Shown here piece by piece: positions 28,259 through 64,000 of a stretch of DNA of 64,000 nucleotides. Within the stretch, counting starts at the first letter, position 1. Every line of letters starts with the position of its first letter. The notes beneath the pieces are model-generated. The model was not told where the DNA came from, made no database searches, and was given only the letters and a program-made list of their open reading frames with translations. The DNA is taken from contig CM056383.1 in assembly GCA_029718625.1 (NCBI GenBank), positions 22,297,930 through 22,361,929 of the forward strand, in the 5' to 3' direction. A program made the position numbers and the translations under genes. The DNA is from Synaphobranchus kaupii (Eukaryota > Chordata > Actinopteri > Anguilliformes > Synaphobranchidae).

Positions 28259-29988
28259 CTAATACTTGGTTGCTGCACCTTTGGCAGCGGTTACAGCTTC
28301 AAGGCGTCTTGGGAAAGAAGCTACGAGCTTGGCACACTTGTTTCTGGACATTTTTGCCCATTCCTCTTGGCATATCCTTGCAAGCTCCGTCAGGTTGGAT
28401 GGGGAGCGTCGGTACACAGCCATTTTCAGCTCTTTCCACAGATGTTCAATTGGATTCAGGTCTGGGCTCTGGCTGGGCCACTCAAGGACATGCACAGACT
28501 TTCTCTGAAGCCACTCCTTTGTTCTCTTGGCTGTGTGCTTCGGGTCATTGTCATGTTGGAAGGTAAACCTTCACCCCAGTCTGAGGTCCAGAGCGCTCTG
28601 GAGCAGGTTTTCGTCAAGGATCTCGGTGTACTTAGCTGCATTCATCTTTCCCTCTATCAGGACTAGTCGCCCCGTTCCCGCTGCTGAAAAACATCCCCAC
28701 ATCATGATGCTGCCACCGCCATGCTTCACTGTAGGGATGGTATTAGCAGTGGCGGCTCCTGAGCTGAAAATTGGGGTAGCGGAAAACTTCCCTTTAAACT
28801 GATTATTGGTCTTAATAATTTTTCAATCCGTTTCCTTGATTAACAATAGGCTACATCAGCGTTTAATTCACCAATTACTCAATGCCATCAAATGTAGCCG
28901 GTTCTCCTCAATTAGGCTATTAGGCAAGTAATAAAGTTATTTTAACTTGCGTCACAAAATTGTGCACATTTTAATCAACATTATAATTGTGGATACATGT
29001 GCTCTTCGTTCTCCGCACTCTTAATTCCGAAAATATTAATGGAAATTAAACGATCTTAAAGCTCAGCTTTTGTTAGATTATTTTTTTTATTTAGCACAAC
29101 CTACAATAAAAAAATAATCTAACAAAAGCTGAGCTTTAAGATCGTTTAATTTCCATTAATATTTTCGGAATTAAGAGTGCGGAGAACGAAGAGCACATGT
29201 ATCCACAATTATAATGTTGATTAAAATGTGCACAATTTCGCGACGCAAGTTAAAATAATTTTATTACTTGCCTAATAGCCTAATTGAGGAGAACCGGCTA
29301 CATTTGATGGCATTGAGTAATTGGTGAATTAAACGCTGATGTAGCCTATTGTTAATCAAGGAAACGGATTGAAAAATTATTAAGACCAATAATCAGTTTA
29401 AAGGGAAGTTTTCCGCTACCCCAATTTTCAGCTCAGGGGCCGCCACTGGGTATTAGCCAGGTGATGAGCGGTGCCTGGTGTCCTCCAGACGTGACGCTTG
29501 GTATTCAGGCCAAAAATTTCAATTTTGGTTTCATCAGACCAGAGAATCTTGATTCTCATGGTTTGAGAGTCCTCTAGGTGCCTTTTGGCAAACTCCAAGC
29601 GAGCTGTGATGTGCCTTTTACTAAGGAGGGGCTTCCGTCTGGCCACTCTACCATAAAGGCCTGATTGATGGAGTGCTGCCTGGATGGTTGATCTTCTGAA
29701 AGGTTCTCCCATCTCCACAAGCATACGCTGGAGCTCTGTCAGAGTGACCCTCGGGTTACTGCTCACCTCCCTGGCCAAGGCCCGTCTTCCCCGATTGCTC
29801 AGTTTGGCCGGGCGGCCAGGTCTAGGAAGATTCTTGGTGGTTCCAAACTTCTTCCATTTACGAATGATGGTGGCCACTGTGCTCTCTGGGACCTGTAAAG
29901 CTGCAGAGATTTTTCCGTACCCTTCTCCAGATCTATGCCTTGACACAATCCTGTTTCTGAGGTCTGCAGATAATTCCTTTGACCCCAT
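28259..29988 (-). pseudogene. Tc1 transposase, disrupted (copy 1)
   Basis: The frame starts at 29988 with MGSKELSADLRNRIVSRH. It includes the GRPAKLS linker motif between the two HTH domains and the first catalytic block ILWSDETKIEIFG. It then runs into the hAT foldback insertion at 29448. After the insertion the reading continues from about 28745 down to 28259, ending AAKGAATKY. In that part a CGA codon in copy 2 (near 28575) reads TGA here, a CpG-type decay. The later catalytic blocks ([20 protein letters not shown]) are still readable. The gene cannot make a full transposase. Confidence 0.88.
28747..29448. mobile_element. hAT-type foldback (palindromic) element nested in Tc1
   Basis: The insert starts cagtggcggctcctgagctg and ends cagctcaggggccgccactg. 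The two halves (about 340 bp each) are near-perfect reverse complements around a short AT-rich centre near 29095. Identical 8-bp duplications ggtattag lie at 28739-28746 and 29449-29456. In Tc1 copy 2 the same site is intact (gggatggtattagccagg at 56213-56230), which proves the insertion and its boundaries. It has no coding capacity. Confidence 0.92.
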
Positions 29989-30380
29989 GGCTTGGAGTTT
30001 GCTCTGACATGCACTGTCAACTGTGGGACCTTATATAGGCAGGTGTTGGCAATCCCCAATCATGTCCAATCAATTTAATTTATCACAGGTGGACTCCAAT
30101 TAAGTTGTAGAAACATCTCAAGCAGTATCAGTGGAAACAAAATGCACCTCAGCTCACTTTTGGGTGTCATAGCACACTTGTGTACATATGATATTTTACA
30201 TTTTGATTTTTAATAAATTAGCACAAATGTCTAAAAGCCTGTTTTCACTTTGCCATTATGGGCTATTTTGTGTAGAATTTTGAGACAAAAAATGAACTCA
30301 ATCTATTGTAGAATATGTCTGTAACGTAATAAAACGTGGAGAAGGTGAAAGGGGTGTGCAGACTTTCCGGCTTGACTGTA

Positions 30381-31427
30381 AAAGAGCATGACGAGTTACA
30401 GCAGTAGCGATCAGAGGAGGGGAGGGAACGCAGGCAAATACCCCCACAACTAGAGCCAGAGTCAAGCAGTTCTCTGACAGAAACCTTTCAGGGAGGCAGG
30501 CATTATCCAGGTATACAGTGATAATATCAGGTTATTTGAACCTTTCGAACATAAAGCAGAAAATACTGCATATTTCTTGAGTAGAAGAACATTACACTAA
30601 TAGGCTGATGAATAAGTGTAGGCTATATCAGGCTTAGAATGGAAAACTTTTCAAACAATATCTGAATTCATTTTATCCATTTTGCATTATGTCCATTTTG
30701 TGGAAAAACTGATATGCATTGCTCAGTGTTTCTAAAACACAGATTACATCTCATAAAATGTTACCGTTTTGAAGGGAAAGATCTCATGTTGCCAATAGGC
30801 TACCTCTTCAGGAAAAATCTGTAGTGAATTTAACTCTTATCCCAGCCATCATTTTATCACAAATATTGACAAATTTTCACTGTAGAAATCGCAAAGATCT
30901 CCCCTTTTCTATGTACACGAGAAGACTTCGTATCGGAAGTATCGTATCGGTATCGATATCCAGAAACTAGCCTTGGTAGCCTATTACTTGGTATCATATC
31001 GAAAATAAAATGTGTGGTATCCCCAATATATAGTTCTATGGGTATCCCCCATCACTGTTGTTTCCGGTAAAGCATTGGGTTGTTGTAGCGATGTCTCTCC
31101 ACCAGGTTGGTTCGACCCATAAAATCTCGCGGTATCATAACCGGTTCCATTACACCACGAACCAGTGGAAGGTGTCGGTAATAAAGCTCGTGTCGTACCT
31201 AGTTCAGATACTGACGTTACTAGCTAGCGTTAGTTTCGTAAAACTTAAGGATAAAATTAATTTAACGTTATACATAATATATAAAGTATACGAACATATT
31301 GTCGTATCTTAATCCGTATACATTTGGTACCCCACGGAAAACGAAAAGACGAAGACGTATAGCTGGCTAGTTAGCTAACAAAGAAAGCCCTTTCTCAAAA
31401 GACCTGAATCCCCATTATTCTTTAGTT
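30381..31427 (+). promoter_or_regulatory. ddx3x: Upstream region and 5'UTR of DDX3X
   Basis: No exon is visible besides the expected 5'UTR directly before the ATG. A short repeat rich in tatcg motifs (about 30928-31000) looks like part of a dispersed element. CpG density rises from about 31060 (agcattgggttgttgtagcg onward), consistent with a CpG-type housekeeping promoter. The transcription start is not defined from sequence alone. Confidence 0.4.
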
Positions 31428-57511
<26,084 letters not shown>

Positions 57512-60505
57512 GAGACCCCATCCCCAAAATGGAGGTCACCACGCCTAGCTGAATGGAAACCACATGTAACTTAGCCAGACTATACCCTGTGTAGCTTCAA
57601 GAACTCGCAGTACATTACCAGCTGTGATTCTCTGACAGCGGTCTGAAAGGGAGCCCGAAGAGACTGAAAGACAGCCCGCAAGAGAACCAGAGCGTCACAA
57701 CCCTTAGACGAGAATGGGGGGGGGGGGGAAAAACAAAAAAAAAACATGGCTGCTGATGTTGAACACCTGAATAGAATCTTGGACTCTAGTTTTCCCACTG
57801 CGCATCATTTCTTTTCTCTGTAAACCTGAGGATCATTTGTTTGTTAATGTACTGTGCCTTTAAATTTAGACAGGAAATATTTTTTTTCTTTTTTAATTTT
57901 CAGTGTCATTATTGGTCGAACTCGGCCAAGAGCTAAATTTTTTTCTAAGGCATATATAAAAGATCTTGCTCTAAATCAAACCTTGGCAAAAACACTGGGA
58001 TGAAATGACTGAGTAAGTCATTATTCCATTTGAACTTCAAATTGTCACAGGGAAATCAGAGAGCCTTCAATATAGGCGAGAGCACGGGCGGCTCAGGGAA
58101 CCATCACGGAAGTGTTTAAACGTTTATGATTCCTTGTGTGGCAACTGTATTTCACGGGACAAAGAGTTCTAATTTTTTGCTCACTCTATCCTGGATAGGC
58201 ACCTATTAGGGATATGGTAGTCTTCAAAAAGAAAAGAAAAAGCCATTCCAGTTGTTGTGATCTAATGTTCGTTGAGAAAAGAAAAAAAACAAAGTAATTG
58301 GACATACACAAACAAACACAGGTGTTCAGACACTGTTCTGGAATGCGTTACTCCACTTGCAATTGACCTGACAGTGTTAAGGCAGCTAGTAAAGTATCAC
58401 GAGCTGGCTGATGGACGGTGTTTCCTTTAAGTTTTTTTATTTTATTTATTTTTTTATTTTTACTTGAAACATTTAGGAGGCAACTGAAAAAAACTGAAGT
58501 TTTTGATAAAGTTTCTTAAATTTTACAAAATGGTATATCTGAAAACGATACGAAGGAAAAAAAACAAAAAAAAACAAAAAAAAAACAAAACATGCCTGCC
58601 GTAACATAGCGAAGACGGAATGGCTTCATAAGGACCACAACGCCGGCTCAGCCTTGCGCAACCACTTGGCTGACTCGGTTTTAATACGCATGCTAGTGTT
58701 GGTGTTTTTTGGTCAAGGAGATAAAAACAAATGAATTGTGCAGCAGGCTTAACGTTATTCCAAATTGTGTACACATCTTCTCTTTTCAAGCTGCGTTGAA
58801 TTCCGAAAGAGATTCTTGGCTCACTTGGAGGCATTGCTCCTTTTCAAAGACAGGCTGTTGAGGGGATTGCTCCTTTTCAAAGACAGGCTGTTGAGGGGAT
58901 TGCAGAGGTCAGTACTGTAGAATGAGGCATTGCTCCTTTTCAAAGACAGGCTGTTGAGGGGACTGCAGAGGTCAGTACTGTAGAATGAGGCATTGCTCCT
59001 TTTCAAAGACAGGCTGTTGAGGGGATTGCAGAGGTCAGTACTGTAGAAGGGGGGAAGAAGAATAAAGGATGAAAACCAAACTGCACAGGGTTGTCTGCGA
59101 GAGTGGTAGAGAGTGCAGTTAGGTGCACCACCATTTTAGTTGCGTTAGGTTTCCATTGCATACTGGCTGTGTATTCCACTTGATCAGGCCAAAGACGGGG
59201 GTATCCCCTCCCCATTGTGCATCGGTGCTGTGGGCTCCCAGAGTTCCCGGCCCCCGGATGCGCGTCTAGAATTGCTGGCCGGAGATCCAGCGTCAGCTTC
59301 TCATTCACACAGAAAGCTGAGTGGAGGAGGAGTAGAAAATGGCATTTAACTTAAGTGCAATAGATTTATTCTCAAGTGTGTTGTGCCTTGAAAATGTTTT
59401 TTTTAATTTTTATTATTATTTTTTAAATCAATTAGATGAAGCGGATGCCCTGACAGTATTGAGGTAACTTAAGGTGACTGGTGCTATTTAAGATAGGTCT
59501 AAGCCCTTGTACGTTGTACCCATCAAGTTTTACAGAGTTATTTTATTGCACATCTAGTTTTATATATAAATGTCTTGAGTACGTGTCCTTAAGCTTCCAA
59601 ATATAGTGTGGAGATTGTGAAACGCAGCTTGTTTGCAAAAGGGGAAGGTTCTTGATATTTAACCAGGATTTATTTGGGACCAGGGGGATTAGCAGTTGGG
59701 GAATTTAGCTATTTGCACACAGATTTCTAGATTCTACTTTTGCTGCTAGTTTTGTGTAATTTATTAATCCTTTTTTGAGAAATATTTATTTTTGTAAGCC
59801 TAAAAGTGATTCTTTGAAAGTTTCAAGAAACTTGACCAAAAGACAGTACAAAAACACTGGCGCTTGAATGTTGAATGTCACCCGTATGCGTGAAATTAAT
59901 TTATTTCGGGGTAGTGTGAGCTTTTTAATGTTAGTCATATTGGACTCGGTCAAAATCCACACCTGCTATTGGCTTCACGGCCAAACGTTTCTTTAGAATA
60001 TTCAATTGGCTATCAAAATTTGAAAATGTAAACAAACATGCCAAGGTTTGGATAAAAGTTATCAAACTAATAAACACATTTCCTATATGTATCAGTGCAA
60101 AGTGTCCAGATTCTCCAATTTTGTTTTCATTTTTTATTTTATTTTTTTCTCCAGTGAATGTCTGGCACATGGCAATCTTAAAAAAAAACAAAAAAAGAAA
60201 CATGTGGTTATTCTCTATTGTTGCATTAGTGTATTTGGCATCTCTGATGTTTGACTTTTCTAAAGCATTTAGCAAGTTACAGCTATAGCAATAAGTCTTA
60301 CAGAATAGAGGAACCGGCTCAGATCATAGGAGAAACTCAGTTGGAAAAGCTTCCGGCTTGCTAAATGTCTGAAGAGAAATGTCAGAGCTCATTAGATTTA
60401 GTATTTGCTTTATGTACTAGTTTAGATGCTATGCACTGCATGAGAGGACTCAGCTGTGCGTTTATTGTATGATTTTATCAAAATAAAATTTGAAATGCAA
60501 ATACT
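57512..60505 (+). other. ddx3x: Probable DDX3X 3'UTR
   Basis: Roughly 3 kb of AT-rich sequence without ORFs follows the stop. AATAAA at 60482-60487 is the best 3' end candidate. A G-run (57717-57728), poly-A/T tracts and a 63-bp tandem repeat (58833-59048) lie inside. Long AT-rich 3'UTRs are usual for vertebrate DDX3X. The exact end is inferred. Confidence 0.55.
58833..59048 (+). repeat. Tandem repeat in the DDX3X 3'UTR
   Basis: attgctccttttcaaagaca begins at 58833, 58866, 58929 and 58992, giving steps of 33, 63 and 63 bp. Longer units end in cagaggtcagtactgtagaa. The 33-bp step looks like a deletion derivative of the 63-bp unit. Confidence 0.92.
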
Positions 60506-63500
60506 TTACAAATCAAGCATGTTTTCTAATACATTGTATTAATGTAGAATGATGAAACCATTGTAGCAGTTGTTCATAATGTGACTGCACCATTAGGTTA
60601 AGTTGAAGTTAGTTGAAATTCAGTAGAGTACATTTGTTCAGTATAGGAACTTCATTTTTAATAAATACCAGTGTCCTACATGGCTTCTGAGGTTCATTTT
60701 GATGACTTAAATGTGAAGTCTTGTCTTTGGTGTTAAAACGAATAATCATAAATGGACTAGTTATGTCCAGGTCTGCTTCTGCATACATCCCACTGGTGCC
60801 CTAACAGATAATGACAATATATAAAATATACCTAAAGTGTATATTATATACACACAAAGCTTATTGTTTTCATTTATGCACAAAAGTTTATTTTTATATA
60901 TTTGTGTAGAATGTTTTGCCCGTATGTTCCATTTTTAAGGCCCATGAAGTACTTGAACCCTGATGTATGTCATGTACACCCCTTGTATCAGATGGCACCT
61001 GTTGCTCATTCCCACAGCCCAGCCTTTCTACTGCAAGCTCATGAAAAGGCATACCGACAGCGCTGCTATACTAATCGTGCTCTTCTGGGAAATGCACCAC
61101 CGGCCCAGAGATTAATGATCTGGGGATTAAACTTAATGTATGTGATAATGTGCGGTGTGCTAGCTTCTCTCTGCACCTCCAACCCACCTCATCCTTGTAC
61201 CAGCACCTCTGGGTGCTCCGTGTCATCACTCCATTTCCATAAGGGCAATAATTCTCCCTGACCTTTGGGCTTTTTTGTGATAGGGGTGGTTTTGGACTCA
61301 ATAAGTGGCCATTAGGAATTGGCGTTAATGGTTAGATAATAGTATGACTATTGAACTTTTAACTCAAGAAAAGCTCAGATTTCAAGCTCTGTGAGCCTGC
61401 TTTTTTAACACTGCAAATTGACTCAAAGGGATAATGTTTGCCCCTTTTTTGTAAAGATTCTAATCAAACATGTTTTTGTTTTTTTTGTTACACGCACTTT
61501 GCAAATAGCGTGTGTTATAGACACCTTATCTGCATTGGTGGGGTGTCGCAGTTGGGCCCTTAGTTTTCTACTGACACCAGGGGTGTGTCCTAATCCTCGA
61601 AAAATGCACCTTCCCTTCCTCCACTACCACCTCCTTGCCCTGGAAACGGATCTCTCTTAATCTAATGTCGCTGATTACATATTAATGGTTACATATTGTA
61701 TCGATGCAAACCGCAATGGCAGGTACATTGTATAATGTACCTACGTGTATATACTTGCACTCAAAACGTTCAGGCAGTTTTGCATACTTCCGGGTAGGAG
61801 AGCAGTGGTAGTGGTAGTGGAGTGGAGGAAAGGAGGTGGGGAGTGAAGAATATTGGGACACACCCCAGACATCACAATAGGAATTGTAAATAAGTCATCT
61901 GAAGGGGTGGGGGTGGGGTAAATAGCCTGTAGGCTATGGCCTCACCCCCAGGCTACTTGTTTGCTTTGATGGGGGCATACTGATTTACTTACCTAATCCC
62001 ACCACTGATCTGGATTTTACAGCCATTAAGTGATGGCTTTCATAAGGGAGTGTATGTCGGTGGGGATGGGGGTGTCGACTGAAAGTTAAGCCATTCAAGC
62101 AAGGACCTAGGAAGGGAACAAGTGGTGCAGCGCTGCCTTTTGAATACGGGTAAGTTTAGGGAGATTTCTGTACAAATTTGGAGGCATATACATATGCCTT
62201 CAACGTTTTGAAGGTGATCTGACTTGATTGAGAACATGGATTATATCTCTTGATACAAGGAGCTTTCCCATGTAATCACGTCATGCAAACATATTCAGTA
62301 CATTTCAATAAGGGTTTGCATGCATAATGTGATTTTTGTGGGGGCACATTTCAGTCATTTGTAAAGATTCTGCTTGAATCTATTCCATTTAAAATGCAAG
62401 TGGTTGGCAATGGTTAATTTAAGGATAAAATATGAGGTTATTTGCCATAAGTATGTTGAGACTTGCAACTTTACATTACATAGTTATGTAGAAAGGAAAA
62501 ACCAAAACTGGCTTTGGGATTTAAGGATGTTGTTCAGATTCTGTAATATGAGTGAAAGTCACTGCTTTTCCTTTTTTCAGATCTCACATTTCATCAACAT
62601 TTAGTCCTGACATGCCACAGCTTAAACAGCCCTGTGATGTTTTTCTTTCTAATAAACGGTAAGCATTTCTGAATTTTACTGCGATCATACTAGTATAAAC
62701 TGTACGTATATTAATGGCAAGAAGCTATCTATTGGGGTCGATCACAATTTTCCCACAGATTTCATTCTAGGTCTAAATCAGTCCCTGCTTAGAGGGGAAG
62801 AAGGAGAACCAGTCACACTACTGGTCTCCAGAGTCACATTTGAGTGTCCTGTCCTACATGATGGTGATTCATTAAATGGTTGCTGGCTCAAATGTAATTA
62901 AAATATCAGTTAAACTCCAGTGTCTTGCTTAATTAAAAAAAAAAAAAGACTGGTCAATGCCTATTGTTTGAGCAGTTGCTAATCTGTCAATTTCTTTTAA
63001 AATCACCATAATATTTTGAATGGGATTTAAGCATATTTTCACAGCATTCTGGATATGTTCACCAGCTGTATGGTCGAGAGCCCTGAAAACCACTGCCCTC
63101 CAATACCTTTTAAACATGACTTCTATATCAAATTATTCCCACTGCACTCGTATACCGGTCAACCTCTTAATCTTTGAAAGCTGATTGGAAGGGAAAGAAA
63201 ACCTCATTTGCAAAGTGATTGCTCATGCAGTGCATCTGACTAGCCATTTCATAATTTGCTTATTGCACCGATCACAGACATGGAGTATTGTACATCTCAT
63301 AAATGGCAAAAATTGACTTTTAGATGTGAGGTAATTTGTTGCAACTTGTTCATTTATTTCAGGAGTCTGCAACCCAGGTCCTGGAGAACTGCAGGACCTT
63401 TTGTTTTCTGTTGTTGCTGTAAATTGATCAGAAATTTGGTATTCTGTAATGGTGTAATGGTGGAAGTTATGATCAGGGAACTGATTTTACAGTTTGAAAT

Positions 63501-64000
63501 ACTGTAAATGTATATTTACAGTCTGCACATTATTTATTATGACAACAAGGTTCTCTACCTGCACATAAGGAATAATGTGGATTGTCATTTACCAAATGCA
63601 TTTCAATCAACACCAGTCATTATTCACAATGCAACTGGAATATTGTTCCACATATATAATATCAGAATGGCATTTTTGGTCCACATGGCATGTACATACA
63701 ATATTTTCCAATATTCAATAATAAATGTAGCTTCCTGTTCAGTGTCCATGATTGTATCTGTGCCAAACCCTGCCCTGTCTACAGCTGAGGTTTTTAGGTA
63801 AATGGCACACGTTTATCAGACACAAAATCCATAATTCTTCAGTGATGCAGGAAGTGCAATTAGAATATTGTTTTGGCTGAGTTAATCGGGACATTTTGAT
63901 TTGTATTACCTGCATTATAGCACTTGGATCAGGGGATGTACTTTATTTATTAATTCTTCAACTTGGATGTGCCTCATCATCTCTTTTTAGTGCTTATCGA
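60506..64000. other. Downstream intergenic region
   Basis: No gene is recognised. A second copy of the gcgtcccaata MITE lies at about 61578-61862 and a half hAT-like end at about 63359-63410 (agtctgcaacccaggtcctg). Several short ORFs have no protein-like composition. Confidence 0.55.
61578..61862 (-). mobile_element. MITE with gcgtcccaata-type ends, copy 2
   Basis: The left end gtgtgtcctaatcctcgaaa matches the inverted right end of the copy at 11750-12020. The right end reads gaagaatattgggacacacc. The internal cttccgggtaggagagcagt and gtaatgtaccta boxes also match in inverse orientation. Confidence 0.6.

Larger units (their letters stand above)
28042..30378 (-). mobile_element. Tc1-like transposon, copy 1, split by a hAT foldback
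   Basis: The ends cagtcaagccggaaagtctg and cagactttccggcttgactg form the terminal inverted repeats, with TA on both sides (28040-28041 and 30379-30380). Without the 702-bp insertion at 28747-29448 its length is about 1.63 kb, matching copy 2 at 55520-57155. The transposase gene is on the minus strand and is interrupted twice (see separate entries). Confidence 0.92.

Noticed and set aside
28266..28666. Plus-strand ORFs of up to 162 codons over the two Tc1 copies (28193-28802 and 55672-56233)
   Set aside because: They are mirror reading frames of the minus-strand transposase gene, with no independent support.

Overview
The window is vertebrate nuclear DNA, almost certainly from a ray-finned (teleost) fish. 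It is intron-rich, with canonical GT/AG junctions. It contains a fish-type DDX3X gene and many fish-type transposable elements: Tc1 elements with about 1.6 kb unit length, hAT MITEs with 8-bp target duplications, a Harbinger-type MITE with a TAA duplication, and solo LTRs. I cannot name the species from the sequence.

Layout. (1) 1-9.1 kb, plus strand: the 3' end of a protein-coding gene I do not recognise. Two exons are well supported (4207-4302 and 6097-6237, with a stop at 6235) and one upstream exon is possible (about 2595-2710). A roughly 2.9 kb 3'UTR follows, with poly(A) signals at 8045 and 9115. A separate splice-like terminal exon lies on the minus strand at 152-282. (2) 9.1-12.2 kb: intergenic, with a foldback repeat and MITEs. 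(3) 12.2-17.9 kb, minus strand: a complete RPL8 gene (ribosomal protein uL2, 257 aa). It has five coding exons, a short non-coding first exon with a TOP-like start, and a poly(A) signal. Intron 3 is filled by three DNA-transposon MITEs. (4) 17.9-31.4 kb: intergenic, mostly repeats. It holds a deleted Tc1 element, two solo LTRs of one family in opposite orientation, a 5'-truncated LINE and a Tc1 element split by a palindromic hAT element. (5) 31.4-60.5 kb, plus strand: a complete DDX3X (PL10/An3-type) DEAD-box RNA helicase gene. It has 18 core coding exons plus three small in-frame phase-1 exons. The core protein is about 710 aa, and up to about 770 aa if all small exons are used. (6) 60.5-64 kb: no gene seen, repeats only.

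Main points for follow-up. The penultimate DDX3X exon carries one extra base in a G6 run, which breaks an otherwise perfect reading frame. Three symmetric small exons could produce protein isoforms. A near-perfect 702-bp palindrome with an 8-bp duplication sits inside a Tc1 transposase gene. A minisatellite repeats an acceptor-like motif directly in front of a DDX3X splice acceptor.

RPL8 (translation) and DDX3X (translation initiation, RNA remodelling) are both housekeeping RNA-metabolism genes. Nothing in the sequence suggests joint regulation. I found no wholly new gene system.
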